This document shows positions 1-9,214 of a DNA stretch of 64,000 nucleotides, in pieces. Origin of the DNA: Sphingomonas sp. dw_22 (GTDB lineage: Bacteria > Pseudomonadota > Alphaproteobacteria > Sphingomonadales > Sphingomonadaceae); the NCBI RefSeq assembly GCF_018449795.1, contig NZ_JAAVVE010000004.1:62001-126000 (forward strand), given 5' to 3'. Numbering within the stretch: the stretch's first letter is position 1; each line of letters opens with the position of its first letter. The translations under genes and the position numbers were made by a program. The notes below the pieces were generated by a model. It did not search any database, had not been told where the DNA came from, and saw only the letters and a program-made list of their open reading frames with translations.

Positions 1-1
1 T

Positions 2-67
2 GCCGAGATGCTCCATCGTGTGGGGCTTGGCGATCTGCTCAAGCCGCGCATGGTGCGACCGGACTAA
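2..67 (+). CDS. C-terminal tail of an unidentified gene (partial)
   Basis: An open frame enters from the left edge and stops at TAA 65-67. It gives 21 residues ending LLKPRMVRPD. Its composition is protein-like and it runs in the same direction as the next gene, but too little is present to name a family. The 166 bases before the next start hold no other convincing gene. Confidence 0.35.
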   Translation, partial: AEMLHRVGLGDLLKPRMVRPD

Positions 68-233
68 CAGCCGCCGCTCGCGAGCTGTCCTTGGGAAGTT
101 ATGTGTTCGAACTTTCCAAAAATGGAAAACAGTTGCCCAATATCTTCTGTTTTATTCCGAATGTGGAGGCATCAAATTCCGAGCGGGACGAGAAGCTGCG
201 GGTGATCGTCACCGCCAAAAAAGGAGAAGTCTC

Positions 234-1040
234 ATGAGCAGGCAGCAGCACGAGGAAGTCGCCAGAATCTGGTTCGCGGCCCTGGGCCGGGGCGATACCG
301 AGACGATGTCGAAGATCAGCACGGACGACCTTACCTGGTGGATCGTGCCGGGCAACAAATTCTCCGGCACCCACACCAAGGCTCAGTTCCTCGGCAATCT
401 TGCGATGCTGTTCGAGAATGCCGCCGGTCCCCTGACGCTCGAATTCCGGGAGATCACCGGTGAGGGCGATCGGCTGTCGATCGTCGCGAAGGGCGATCTG
501 CCGATGAAGGATGGCCGCCGTTATCAGAGCAACTATCATTTCCTGCTCCACTTCCGCGACGGCAAGCTCGCGAGCGGCAAGGAGTTTCTGGACACGCTGC
601 ACGTCAACGAGATCTTCGAGGCGCCCGACGACGGCAATTCGAACGTCGCGACCCTGAAGCATTATCTCGACGCTCTCCACCATGGCGACAAGAACACCAT
701 GGCAAGCATGTTGGCCGAGGACGCACGCTACTGGATACTGCCGGGCACGACCTTCTCCGGCACCTATGACAAGCCCAGCTTCCTGACGCTGGTGGACAAG
801 CTCGTCGAAGCCCAGTCCGCTCCGCTGGATCTCCAGATTGACGAGATCACGGCGCAGGGTGATCGGGTGGCGATCGTCGTGCGCGGCCACATGCCCCTGA
901 AGGCCGGCGGCAGCTACGACAACATCTACCATTGGCTCTTCACCTTCCGCGACGGCCTGATCGTCGATGTGAAGGAGTTTTTCGACACCATGGCTGTCCG
1001 CACGGCCTTCGGCGCTCCCGAGGAACGCGAAGCGGCATGA
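234..1040 (+). CDS. Tandem SnoaL/NTF2-like fold protein
   Basis: The 268-residue protein is built from two SnoaL-like (NTF2 fold) units of about 125 residues each. The halves are clearly related: GDTETM/GDKNTM, WWIVPG/YWILPG, FSGT in both, EIT..GDR in both, and KEFLDT/KEFFDT near each end. I start it at ATG 234 because AAGGAG lies just upstream and the SnoaL homology begins there; the frame is open further upstream without an RBS. SnoaL-like proteins are small cyclases, isomerases or binding proteins, and the substrate cannot be read from the sequence. It leads a same-strand run of oxidoreductase-type genes that continues to 4975. Confidence 0.8.
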   Translation: MSRQQHEEVARIWFAALGRGDTETMSKISTDDLTWWIVPGNKFSGTHTKAQFLGNLAMLFENAAGPLTLEFREITGEGDRLSIVAKGDLPMKDGRRYQSNYHFLLHFRDGKLASGKEFLDTLHVNEIFEAPDDGNSNVATLKHYLDALHHGDKNTMASMLAEDARYWILPGTTFSGTYDKPSFLTLVDKLVEAQSAPLDLQIDEITAQGDRVAIVVRGHMPLKAGGSYDNIYHWLFTFRDGLIVDVKEFFDTMAVRTAFGAPEEREAA

Positions 1041-1167
1041 TGTTCGCGGGATAGCCCGGCATGGACCCAAGCCTCAGCTCGCCTGGGAGCCGGGCCGTCC
1101 CCAAACCAACTCGATCGACGCGGAACGGCGCACGGCATCGATGCCGGCCCGTTCAATGGAGGCAATC

Positions 1168-2226
1168 ATGAAGTACAAGACACTCGGCAATACGGGCCTG
1201 CTGGTTTCCCAGCTTTGCCTCGGAACGATGACGTTCAGTGGCGGCACCGGCGTCTACAAGCATATCGGCAATGTCGGTCAGGCGGGCGCCGACGAGCTGG
1301 TGAAGGCCAGCATCGATGCCGGGATCAACTTCTTCGACACCGCGGATGTCTATTCGGACGGCGAGAGCGAGGAAACGCTCGGCCAGTCGTTCCGGAACCT
1401 GGGCATCGCTCGCAAGGATTATGTGCTTGCCACCAAGGCGTACAGCCGCATGGGGCAAGGCCGCAACAATGTCGGCGCCTCGCGTGGCCACATCATGGAT
1501 GCGATCGACGCAAGCCTGCGTCGCCTCCAGACCGATCACATCGATCTCTACCAGATCCATGCGACGGACACGCTGACGCCGACCGAAGAGACGCTGCGCG
1601 CGCTCGATGACCTCGTCCGCCAGGGCAAGGTTCGCTACATTGGCGTTTCCAACTGGCAGGCATGGCGCATCGCGACAGCGCTCGGCATTTCGGCGCGCCT
1701 CAATCTGGCCCGCTTCGAGACGTTGCAGGCCTATTATTCGATCGCCGGACGGGATCTGGAACGGGAACTTGGCCCGCTCCTCGACGCGGAAAAGATGGGA
1801 CTGCTTGTCTGGAGCCCGCTCGCGGGCGGTCTTCTCTCCGGCAAGTTCAGCCGCGACAACCAGTCGCCCGAAGGCTCCCGCCGCTCGGAATTCGACTTCC
1901 CGATCGTCGACAAGGAGCGCGCGTGGAATGTCATCGACGTTTTGCGCCTGATCGCGGAGGCGCACGGTTGCAGCCCGGCGCGGATCGCGCTTGCCTGGCT
2001 CCTCTCGAAGCCGGTCGTGACCTCGGTGATCGTCGGCGCCAAGCGGCTGAGCCAGCTTGAGGACAATATCGCCGCCATCGATATCACGCTGAGCGAGGAA
2101 GAAATCCGCAAGCTCGATGCGGTCAGCGAGCTGCCTCCGGAATATCCCGGCTGGATGCTTGCCACCCAGGGCGCGGACCGTCTGGGACCTGTCGATCTGT
2201 GGGCCGACAAGACGGCTTCCTCTTGA
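1168..2226 (+). CDS. Aldo/keto reductase
   Basis: A 352-residue NADPH-dependent aldo/keto reductase with the full catalytic tetrad: D57 (FFDTAD), Y62, K90 (LATK) and H131 (YQIHATD). The C-terminal nucleotide-binding part includes SVIVGAKRLSQLEDN, typical of the subfamily that acts on open-chain carbonyls. ATG 1168 is preferred over upstream ATGs because GGAGG at about 1158 is well spaced and MKYKTLGNTGL is the canonical N-terminus. It probably reduces an aldehyde or ketone in the pathway of this cluster; the substrate is unknown. Confidence 0.92.
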   Translation: MKYKTLGNTGLLVSQLCLGTMTFSGGTGVYKHIGNVGQAGADELVKASIDAGINFFDTADVYSDGESEETLGQSFRNLGIARKDYVLATKAYSRMGQGRNNVGASRGHIMDAIDASLRRLQTDHIDLYQIHATDTLTPTEETLRALDDLVRQGKVRYIGVSNWQAWRIATALGISARLNLARFETLQAYYSIAGRDLERELGPLLDAEKMGLLVWSPLAGGLLSGKFSRDNQSPEGSRRSEFDFPIVDKERAWNVIDVLRLIAEAHGCSPARIALAWLLSKPVVTSVIVGAKRLSQLEDNIAAIDITLSEEEIRKLDAVSELPPEYPGWMLATQGADRLGPVDLWADKTASS

Positions 2227-2254
2227 TCGAGCGCTCCCCGCCGGCGAGGACATC

Positions 2255-2587
2255 ATGCGCCACTTCCTGCTCTTCTATGAATACGGCCCCGACTTTGAGG
2301 TCCGCCGTGCGGAGGTCCGCGAACAGCATCTCGCGCGGGCCTGGGCTGCCAGCGCGCGTGGTGAACTCGTCCTCGCCGGCGCGCTTGCCGATCCTTTCGA
2401 CACGGGCGTCCTGCTCTTCAGGGCGGATAGCGCCGTGACCGCGGAGGAATTCGCCCAGTCAGACCCTTACGTGACCAACGGCCTAGTGACGGCGTGGCGC
2501 GTGCGGGAATGGATCACCGCGGTCGGTGAAGAGGCGGCATCGCCCGTGGGCAAGCCAGCTGACACCAGGGAGAACAACGATGAGTAA
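2255..2587 (+). CDS. YciI-like protein
   Basis: A 110-residue YciI-family protein (ferredoxin-like dimeric fold). It starts MRHFLLFYEYGPDF and has a conserved His in REQHLARA plus the DPYV segment typical of the family. Many YciI proteins are small hydrolases or dehalogenase-like partners; no exact reaction can be assigned. The start lies 28 bases after the aldo/keto reductase, and the end overlaps the next SDR start by eight bases, which supports translational coupling in one operon. Confidence 0.8.
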   Translation: MRHFLLFYEYGPDFEVRRAEVREQHLARAWAASARGELVLAGALADPFDTGVLLFRADSAVTAEEFAQSDPYVTNGLVTAWRVREWITAVGEEAASPVGKPADTRENNDE

Positions 2588-3329
2588 GCGACTGGAAGGA
2601 AAGATCGCCGTTGTCACCGGCTCGGCCAAAGGGCTTGGGGCGGCGATCGCGCGACGTTTCGGCGCCGAAGGCGCATCGGTGGTGGTGAACTATGCAACGA
2701 GCGAAGCGGAAGCTGAAAAGGTCGTCCGCGATATCGTCGAGGCCGGAAGCCGGGCCGTGGCCATCAAGGGGAACATGCGCGACCCCGCCGAGGTCGAGCA
2801 GCTTTTCGCGGAGGCGAACCGGGCGTTTGGCCGCATCGATATCCTGGTGAACAACGCCGGACTCTATGATTTCCAGCCACTGGAGAACATCTCGATCGAG
2901 CTGTTCCGCAAGCATATGGAACTGAACGTTTTCGGCTACCTGCTCGCCGTCAAGGAGGCAGTGAAGTACATGCCAGACGGCGGCAGCATCGTGAACATGA
3001 GCTCGACGATCACGATGTTCGGCGCGCCGAACTCCTCCGTCTATGCAGCGAGCAAGGGGGCGATCGACGGCCTGACCCGATCGCTTTCCAATGAACTCGC
3101 GCCGCGCAAGATCCGGGTCAACGCGATCAAGCCGGGCGTCGTCGACACCGAAGGCGTCCAGGCCGGCGGCTTTCTCCAGACCGACTTTGGACCGAATATC
3201 ATCGCGCAGACGCCGCTGCGCCGGCTGGGCGTGCCGGACGATATCACGCCTGCTGCCGTCTATCTGGCGTCCGATGAATCAAGCTGGACCACCGGCGAGT
3301 TCTTCGTGCTCGCCGGCGGGCATCGCTGA
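2580..3329 (+). CDS. Short-chain dehydrogenase/reductase (SDR)
   Basis: A classical SDR of 249 residues. It has TGSAKGLGAA for the Rossmann cofactor loop, NNAG in the fourth strand, and the catalytic Ser-Tyr-Lys as SST.. and VYAASKGA. The ATG at 2580 follows AGGGAG and overlaps the YciI stop. It is likely an NAD(P)H-dependent alcohol/ketone or FabG-like reductase; the family alone does not give the substrate. It sits in the middle of the 234-4975 operon. Confidence 0.9.
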   Translation: MSKRLEGKIAVVTGSAKGLGAAIARRFGAEGASVVVNYATSEAEAEKVVRDIVEAGSRAVAIKGNMRDPAEVEQLFAEANRAFGRIDILVNNAGLYDFQPLENISIELFRKHMELNVFGYLLAVKEAVKYMPDGGSIVNMSSTITMFGAPNSSVYAASKGAIDGLTRSLSNELAPRKIRVNAIKPGVVDTEGVQAGGFLQTDFGPNIIAQTPLRRLGVPDDITPAAVYLASDESSWTTGEFFVLAGGHR

Positions 3330-3367
3330 TCCGCCGGAGAAGGCCGCGAGCGCACAGGAGATTCAGG

Positions 3368-3782
3368 ATGGCTGAAGTCAGCGAAAAGACCCCCGGCGAG
3401 GTGGTCAACCATTATCTCGAAACCTTCTTCAAGAAGGATGTCGACAAGACGCTCGAGTGCCTGACCGACGATGTCGTCTGGAAGGTCCAGGGCGCCGCCG
3501 ATGTGCCGACCGTCGGCGGTACGTCGCGGCAAGGAAGAGGTCAGGGCGTGGATGGCGCTCTTTCCGCTCAATTTCCAGCCTCTCGACTTCCAGATCGAGC
3601 GCACGTTCGAGAATGGCGATCAGGTCGTGCTCACAGGGCATTTCACCCATCGCATTCTCAGCACCGGCCGGGAGTTTAGCAGCGACTTCGCGGCCATCTG
3701 CTCCGTCCGGGACGGCAAGGTGAGCGCGTATAATTTCATCGAGGATTCCTACGCTCTCTGGCGCTCGTTCCAGCCTGAATGA
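3368..3782 (+). pseudogene. SnoaL/NTF2-like protein, frameshifted
   Basis: Two overlapping frames together make one SnoaL-like domain. The first frame from ATG 3368 reads MAEVSEKTPGEVVNHYLETF and stays domain-like to VPTVGG. The second frame picks up at RGKEEVRAWMALFPLNF and runs to the stop at 3782 (ALWRSFQPE). The switch falls at about 3521-3526; removing one base there restores VGGTRGKEEV. Without correction the first frame ends at 3679 in nonsense. It is either a real frameshift mutation or a sequencing error. The intact form would be about 137 residues. Confidence 0.75.
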
Positions 3783-3850
3783 TCGTCGGCTCAATCCACC
3801 TGCGGCGCGAAACTGCGCCTCTTCGTCAATAGCATACCAAGGAAGATACC

Positions 3851-4531
3851 ATGATCGAGCCGACAACCCTGAAGTCGCAGATCGACGGATTTGAGTTCAC
3901 GGCCCTGCGCGCATCGCCGGAAACGACGCGCAAGGGGGGCGTGATCGTCCTTCAGGAGGTATTCGGTCTCGATGAGGCTGTCCGGCAGGATGTCGCCCGC
4001 TGGGCCTGCCTTGGTTTCGAGGTCATTGCACCTTCGCTGTTTGACCGACAGGAACGAGGATTCGTCGCCGGCCATAATGCCGAGGGCCTGGAGATCGGGC
4101 TGCGCTATGCGGCGGAGAACGGCGACGATAATCCGATTTCCGATGTGCAGGCCTGTATCGATGCGCTGAAGGACAGCGGGCCGGTCTTCCTTGTCGGCTA
4201 TTGCTATGGCGGCACCATCACGTGGCGCGCCGCCGCACGGACGAATGGCCTCGCGGCGGCGTCGAGCTATTATGGCGCAGGCGTTGCCGCCTCGGCGGAG
4301 ATGGCTTTGGGATGCCCCGTCATCTGCCATTTCGGCGCCAGGGATCCGTATATCCCGGTTGCCGCGAGCATTGCCGCCATCACTGCGGCACATCCCGACG
4401 TGCCGGTCTATGCGTATGAAAATTCCGGACACGGATTCAATAACGAAGGCCCTGACGCCGATCCGGCCGATGTGCGCCTGGCCCGGGAACGGACATTGAA
4501 ATTCTTCGAGGACAATGCGGGCCGCGACTGA
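3851..4531 (+). CDS. Dienelactone hydrolase family protein
   Basis: A 226-residue alpha/beta hydrolase of the dienelactone hydrolase family. The triad is visible: nucleophile C118 in GYCYGG, D165 in ARDP and H194 in GHGF, with the conserved E36 in LQEVFG. The family opens dienelactones in chlorocatechol degradation, but many members are general carboxymethylene-lactone hydrolases. A GGAAG ribosome site precedes ATG 3851. With a CMD-family protein next, it suggests ring-cleavage product or lactone handling, though no ring-cleaving dioxygenase is nearby. Confidence 0.9.
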   Translation: MIEPTTLKSQIDGFEFTALRASPETTRKGGVIVLQEVFGLDEAVRQDVARWACLGFEVIAPSLFDRQERGFVAGHNAEGLEIGLRYAAENGDDNPISDVQACIDALKDSGPVFLVGYCYGGTITWRAAARTNGLAAASSYYGAGVAASAEMALGCPVICHFGARDPYIPVAASIAAITAAHPDVPVYAYENSGHGFNNEGPDADPADVRLARERTLKFFEDNAGRD

Positions 4532-4627
4532 GACGACCCGCGCCAACCAACGACATCGACGTCCGCACTCCAGGCATGTTCGCGATGCTGCGCGGGCGAG
4601 ACATTCACCATCGAACGGAGGTTACCC

Positions 4628-4975
4628 ATGCACATGCACGACTGGAACACATATCGCCAGCAACTGTTCGCGGGCGTCGGCGAACTCGGCAAGCTGAGCC
4701 CGGACACGGTGCGCGGCTATATGGCCCTTGGCGGAGCAGGCGAGAAGACCGGCCATCTCGATGCCAAGACCCGCGAACTGATCGCGCTGGCCGTCGCCAT
4801 CTCGCTACGCTGCGATGGCTGCATCACCGTCCATACCGATGCGGCGCGGAAGCTCGGGGTCACGCGGGAGGAAATCGCCGAAGCGCTCGGCGTCGCCATC
4901 AGCGTCAATGCCGGCGCCGCCCTTGTCTATTCCACCCGCACGCTGGATGCGTTTGCCGCGGCCGAAGGTGCCTGA
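4628..4975 (+). CDS. Carboxymuconolactone decarboxylase/AhpD-like protein
   Basis: A 115-residue CMD-family protein with the AhpD-type redox motif C62-D-G-C65 followed by H69, and the upstream E50 of the proton relay. The CxxC points to a peroxidase-like AhpD fold rather than a true decarboxylase. GGAGG is correctly placed before ATG 4628. It is the last gene of the rightward cluster and converges with the LysR gene that follows. A thiol peroxidase or electrophile-defence role would fit the neighbours, but this is inference. Confidence 0.85.
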   Translation: MHMHDWNTYRQQLFAGVGELGKLSPDTVRGYMALGGAGEKTGHLDAKTRELIALAVAISLRCDGCITVHTDAARKLGVTREEIAEALGVAISVNAGAALVYSTRTLDAFAAAEGA

Positions 4976-5039
4976 GGATTTCGGGCAGCGGACAACATGA
5001 TCGCATGTCCGCTGTCCGGCACGTTTCAGCGGCCATCGA

Positions 5040-5918
5040 TCAACGGGCCAGGTCGGGGTTCGCCTTCACCTGATCGGCGAGAAAATCGCCGACCGCCTGA
5101 ATGCGGGCGGACGCGATCAGGTCTGCGTGCGTTACCAGCCAGACTTCGTTGCTGAACATCTGATCGGCAGGGACCATACTGATGAAGTCCTCGCCGGCGG
5201 CGAGGAAATCGGGGATCACGGCCAGCCCGAGCCCGGCCCGGACGGCAGCGATCTGGGTGGGCAAGCTGGTCGTAGCCAATGCGATCCGGCAATCGGGATA
5301 CTCCCGCTCAAGCCATGCCGCCGCCGGCAGATGGGCATGGCTCTCATCCCAGGTGATGAAGTGCCGTCCCCCCAGGGGCTCGCCTTCGATGACCGGGTGC
5401 TGCTCGATATAGGCGCGGCTTCCGTAGACCGAGTAGGTCATGTGCCCCACGCGTCTGACCTTCAGGTTTCCGCGCGTTGGCCGCACGACGCGAAGGGCTA
5501 TATCGGCCTCGCGCCGCCCAAGTTCCGCCGCGACCGTGCTGGTGATGATCTCGAGGCAGATGTGCGGATATCGTGCCCGGAAAGCCGGCATGGCAGGGAT
5601 GATCAGGTCGGTTGCGAGACTGTCGGATGTGGCGAGCCGCACGGTTCCGGCCGGCGCCTTGTCGAGACCTGTAGCGCCGCGTTCCAGCGCCAGGATGCTG
5701 TCCTCGACGGCTTGGGCATGCCGCAGGACTTCGCGCCCGGCATCGGTGAGGAAATAGCCCGTCTGGTGACGTGCGAAGAGCGTCATTCCCAAACTTGCTT
5801 CGAATTCGGAAATGCGCCGGCTGACCGTGGACTGGCTGACCCGCAAATCGGCGGAGGTCCGAGTTAGGCTTCCGCTTCGGGCAACTCCTAAAAAATACCG
5901 GAGATCATTCCAATCCAC
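5040..5918 (-). CDS. LysR-family transcriptional regulator
   Basis: A LysR regulator of 292 residues. The N-terminal winged helix (DLRYFLGVARSGSLTRTSADL, VSQSTVSRRI) is followed by a periplasmic-binding-protein-like effector domain. I favour GTG 5918 because GGAAAG precedes it and the protein then begins VDWNDLRYF as relatives do; the frame also allows ATG 5963. It converges with the cluster ending at 4975 and may control it, but no operator can be assigned. Confidence 0.9.
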   Translation of the reverse strand: MDWNDLRYFLGVARSGSLTRTSADLRVSQSTVSRRISEFEASLGMTLFARHQTGYFLTDAGREVLRHAQAVEDSILALERGATGLDKAPAGTVRLATSDSLATDLIIPAMPAFRARYPHICLEIITSTVAAELGRREADIALRVVRPTRGNLKVRRVGHMTYSVYGSRAYIEQHPVIEGEPLGGRHFITWDESHAHLPAAAWLEREYPDCRIALATTSLPTQIAAVRAGLGLAVIPDFLAAGEDFISMVPADQMFSNEVWLVTHADLIASARIQAVGDFLADQVKANPDLAR

Positions 5919-5972
5919 GACGTGCTTTCCATTTTCGAGTCTACGCCCTGCAATATCTTCCATTGGGTTCCA

Positions 5973-6908
5973 TCAACAGATCGGCCCTGTCTTCGGCCCA
6001 ACTCTATTGACGCGGCGCCAGGCTCCCGGGCCGGTCCCCTCTATGCGGTTGAAGGCGCGATTCAGTGCCGCGTCCGTCTCATATCCCACGCGCCGGGCCA
6101 CATCCGAGGTGGCAATCCCTTGCTGCAGCAGAAGCTTCGCGCGGTAGATACGCCAGCGAGTCAGATACTCGACAGGCGTTTCTCCCAGCACGTTCTTGAA
6201 CGTCACCGCAAAGCTGGAGCGAGACATTCCCGCGTGCCGCGCGAGTTCGGCAATCGTCCAGGGAGACGCGATGTCAGCGTGCAAGGCACCAAGCGCGCGG
6301 GAAACGCGCGCGTCGCGCAATCCTGCCAGCCAGCCGGGCGCTTGGCCTCCTTCTGTATCGCACCACGCGCGAAGTGCCTGCACAAAAAGCGCGTTGACCA
6401 GATGTCTGACGACAAGGCCAGCGCCCATGCCATCCAATTTGGTTTCAAGGCCGACCAGTTCGAGGGTCGTCCGCATCAAGGGGCCGCGTACTTCAGCAGA
6501 CTTCAGCAGCGAGATTGCGGGCAGGAGGGACAGAAGCGGTTCGGCCGCGGCAGCGTCGAAGTGGAATCGACCGGACACCAGTTCCGTGACCGCGCCGTTG
6601 CCGCCATATTCATGCGTGAGGCCGTTGATTGTCGAGAATACCGTCTCGCAGGGAACGATCTCCACGCCGGGCTCGCTTACCATCGTAAAGCCGGCGCCAC
6701 CCTTGATGATCAGGCAATCGCCCGCTTCGACCCATATGGGCTCCGGAAAGCCGTCGGCCAGAAGCCAGGATGCACCGCTGCCGACCACGATCAGGCGCGC
6801 CTCGTCGCCCGTCGTGAATGCCACTCCCCAAGGCTCGCGGAAGCGAAGATGCGCGAAGAGCGCATTCTCCACCTGCATCGATGTCAGCATGTCCCCGAGG
6901 ATGTCCAT
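5973..6908 (-). CDS. AraC-family transcriptional regulator
   Basis: A 311-residue regulator with an N-terminal cupin-type ligand domain (AraC_binding_2/cupin_6 type; GDCLIIKGGAGF) and a C-terminal double helix-turn-helix (IAELARHAGMSRSSFAVTFK, then ATSDVARRVGYETDAALNRAF). Such proteins often activate genes for oxidative or detoxification enzymes. The 16-base element at 6921-6936 lies just upstream of its start and recurs inverted upstream of the neighbouring SDR, suggesting autoregulation plus control of that SDR. Confidence 0.92.
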   Translation of the reverse strand: MDILGDMLTSMQVENALFAHLRFREPWGVAFTTGDEARLIVVGSGASWLLADGFPEPIWVEAGDCLIIKGGAGFTMVSEPGVEIVPCETVFSTINGLTHEYGGNGAVTELVSGRFHFDAAAAEPLLSLLPAISLLKSAEVRGPLMRTTLELVGLETKLDGMGAGLVVRHLVNALFVQALRAWCDTEGGQAPGWLAGLRDARVSRALGALHADIASPWTIAELARHAGMSRSSFAVTFKNVLGETPVEYLTRWRIYRAKLLLQQGIATSDVARRVGYETDAALNRAFNRIEGTGPGAWRRVNRVGPKTGPIC

Positions 6909-6920
6909 GCAGCTTTGCTA

Positions 6921-6936
6921 TTGGACGATCCGATAA
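6921..6936 (+). promoter_or_regulatory. Candidate regulator-binding element, copy 1
   Basis: TTGGACGATCCGATAA lies 13 bases upstream of the AraC-family gene. It matches the copy at 7795-7810 (opposite strand) at 15 of 16 positions. It is probably an operator of the AraC-type regulator. Confidence 0.45.
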
Positions 6937-6991
6937 CAATCAATTCAATCGGATGGGCCATTGCCCGGAAAGTCGCGGAGATGCCTCGTCG

Positions 6992-7702
6992 CTAACCGAT
7001 CAGATCAGCGTAGAGGGCCTTGGGGTCCAGCGACAGGGCGCTCTTGATCCGTCGTGTCATGTCGTCGGCGAGCACTTCCCAGTCGCCCGCTTCGATTGCA
7101 TCCAGCGCGGCGTTCGCAACGTTTGCGGGATCATTCTTGGGCATGTCGATGCCCCTCATCATGTCGGTGTCGGTCGCGCCGAGTTGCACGCCCACGACAA
7201 GCGTATTTTGCTTCGCGAGCTCAAGGCGGATGCTGTTGGTGAGACTCCACGCCGCCGCCTTCGCGGCCGAATATGCTTCCGCGCCGGGATAGCTGAACCA
7301 GGACGTCAGCGAGAGCATGTTGACGATGGCGCCGCCGCCATTGTGCGCCAGAATGGGCGAGAAGGCCCGCACCATTCCGAGAAGCCCGAAGAAATGCGTG
7401 TCCATCTCCAGCCGGATCAAATCCAGGTCGCCGAACATCAGGCTCTGGTTCGTGGCGATGCCGGCGTTGTTGATGAGAATCGTCGTATCGCCGGCGATCG
7501 CCGCTGCGGCCGCGATCTGCGCCGGATTCGTTATATCGAGCGCGATATGCTCTGCGCCTTCGATGTCGAGCGCCTCGGGATTGCGACCGGTCGCATAAAC
7601 CTTGCGGGCGCCGCGTTCGATCAGTGCGCGGACATATGCCTTGCCGATCCCCCGGTTAGCACCGGTGACCAGAGCGACGCTTCCTTCTATCTTCACTGGC
7701 AT
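6992..7702 (-). CDS. Short-chain dehydrogenase/reductase (SDR)
   Basis: A 236-residue SDR with TGANRGIGKAY for cofactor binding, NNAG, Ser in LSLTSW and the catalytic AYSAAKAA. The segment YATGRNPEALD after the second strand suggests NADP preference. The family is typical of carbonyl reductases. It lies upstream (on the minus strand) of the AraC gene with only 83 bases between, so both may be co-transcribed. A shared 16-base element lies 92 bases upstream of the start. Confidence 0.9.
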   Translation of the reverse strand: MPVKIEGSVALVTGANRGIGKAYVRALIERGARKVYATGRNPEALDIEGAEHIALDITNPAQIAAAAAIAGDTTILINNAGIATNQSLMFGDLDLIRLEMDTHFFGLLGMVRAFSPILAHNGGGAIVNMLSLTSWFSYPGAEAYSAAKAAAWSLTNSIRLELAKQNTLVVGVQLGATDTDMMRGIDMPKNDPANVANAALDAIEAGDWEVLADDMTRRIKSALSLDPKALYADLIG

Positions 7703-7794
7703 AATTCCCGTTCGAGCCCTTACCCATCGGGGGCTGCGGGCTCCAGTGCTAGACCAACCAACCCGTGCGCGTCAGGATTTGCCGTCCGTCTATT

Positions 7795-7810
7795 TTATTG
7801 GATCGTCCAA
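7795..7810 (-). promoter_or_regulatory. Candidate regulator-binding element, copy 2
   Basis: On the minus strand this reads TTGGACGATCCAATAA, one mismatch from 6921-6936. It lies in the promoter region of the SDR that starts at 7702. A further partial copy (TTGGATC) follows at about 7818. Confidence 0.45.
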
Positions 7811-7859
7811 ATTTCTGTTGGATCAGCCATACGCCGCCGGACCTGATCAGGATGGGATC

Positions 7860-9063
7860 TTATACCACGAGCGCGTACGAAAGACGCTCGAACTCCGCCA
7901 GATCCCGCATGACATAGGCGTCGAGGAAGGGCGTCACCTGGGTCATAAATACTCCGGCCAGATCATTCGTCGGGTCGAGCCAGAAATGGGTATTGAGCAC
8001 ACCGCCCCAGAAAGCGCTGCCAACCGCACGACGCCCCGGCACTTGCTGCTCCGTTCTCGCGGCCATCAGGCTATGGGAGAGTTCGACACCGGGCATCGGG
8101 TCAAGATCGGCAGTCGCGGGGGCAAAGACGGTAGACCGAGGTTCGATGCGAAGTCTCCCGATCTGGTTCTCCAACGCATCGCGGGCGGTCGTTTCGCCGA
8201 GGATGCGAACGCCGTCGAGGCTCCCTATGCCCAGCCACATTCGCAGGAAGCGCAAATAGTCCGGAGCGGTCGAATAAAGGGCATGCCCCATCCCATAGAA
8301 TTCGGGAGTGGCGGGCGGATCAAGGTTCAGGACACTGGGCTCCAGTTCGCCGCTCTCCTTTCGTGCCGAGAGATCGCCCAGCCGGTCAGCGTCTGCCGCA
8401 TTCAGTTCGAAGCTCGTGCTCGTCATGCCGAGCGGCTCGAAAATCTCCTCAATGCAAAAACGGTCGATGCCGCGGCCATCGATGGCGGAGACGACCATGC
8501 CGAGCCAATCGGCGCCACCCCCATATTGCCAGCGCGTGCCGGGATCGAAAGCGAGCGGATAGCCCAGCCCAGCCTTTTGACCGGAGACGATCGAAGGGAT
8601 CGCATTCTCCGAGAGATATTGGCCCACCTCGCCATCCCAGAATTCATAAGCCAGACCGGAGGTGTGGGTTGCGAGATGCCGCAACCTGGCTTTCGTCCTT
8701 GGGGGGCGGCGAACCTGCCCTTCCGGTCCATTTTCAATCACCACGAGTTTGGCGAAATCAGGGAGGATCTCCTCGACGGGCGTATCCCAATCAAGCCGGC
8801 CGCGATCGGCAAGGATCAAGGCGGCAGTCGCGCCAATCGCCTTGCTCATCGAGACAATGCGGAAAATCGTGTCTTCGCCAGCCGCCATTCCGCCCGACCG
8901 CCGCGCCGGACCAGATGGGGCTTGCCGAATTGCCGAGAGCAGCAACGACATAGGGAAGGCCGCCATCGGACACCATCGCGTCCAAGGTCGCATCCAGGGA
9001 TTTCAACTTTTCGGAGCGGGCGGCGTCGACCGCTTTCATTTCCACCTTCGGCATGCTGAGCAA
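7860..9063 (-). pseudogene. Serine hydrolase (class C beta-lactamase fold), frameshifted
   Basis: A beta-lactamase/esterase EstB-type serine hydrolase split over two frames. The N-terminal frame from 9063 reads MLSMPKVEMKAVDAARSEKL to PIWSGAA. The rest, from MAAGEDTIFRI, is in the frame that stops at 7860. The S-x-x-K nucleophile motif is SMSK and a YGGG segment lies downstream. The switch is near 8895-8905; one extra base in GCGGCGG would explain it, and its removal gives GAASGGMAAGED. Reconstructed length is about 400 residues. It is divergent from the LysR gene at 9215. Confidence 0.8.
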
Positions 9064-9214
9064 CTTTTTGGCTGGGAGCAGGATTTTGTCGTTGCGCTCT
9101 AGCGTGCCGGCCAGGCTATTCCCAGCTCATGCAGGCTCATCCCAACATGAAGCCAACTCAACATGGGGCGCTCGCGGATCGCCGTGGCGTACGCCTCACT
9201 TCCGGACAATGCAT

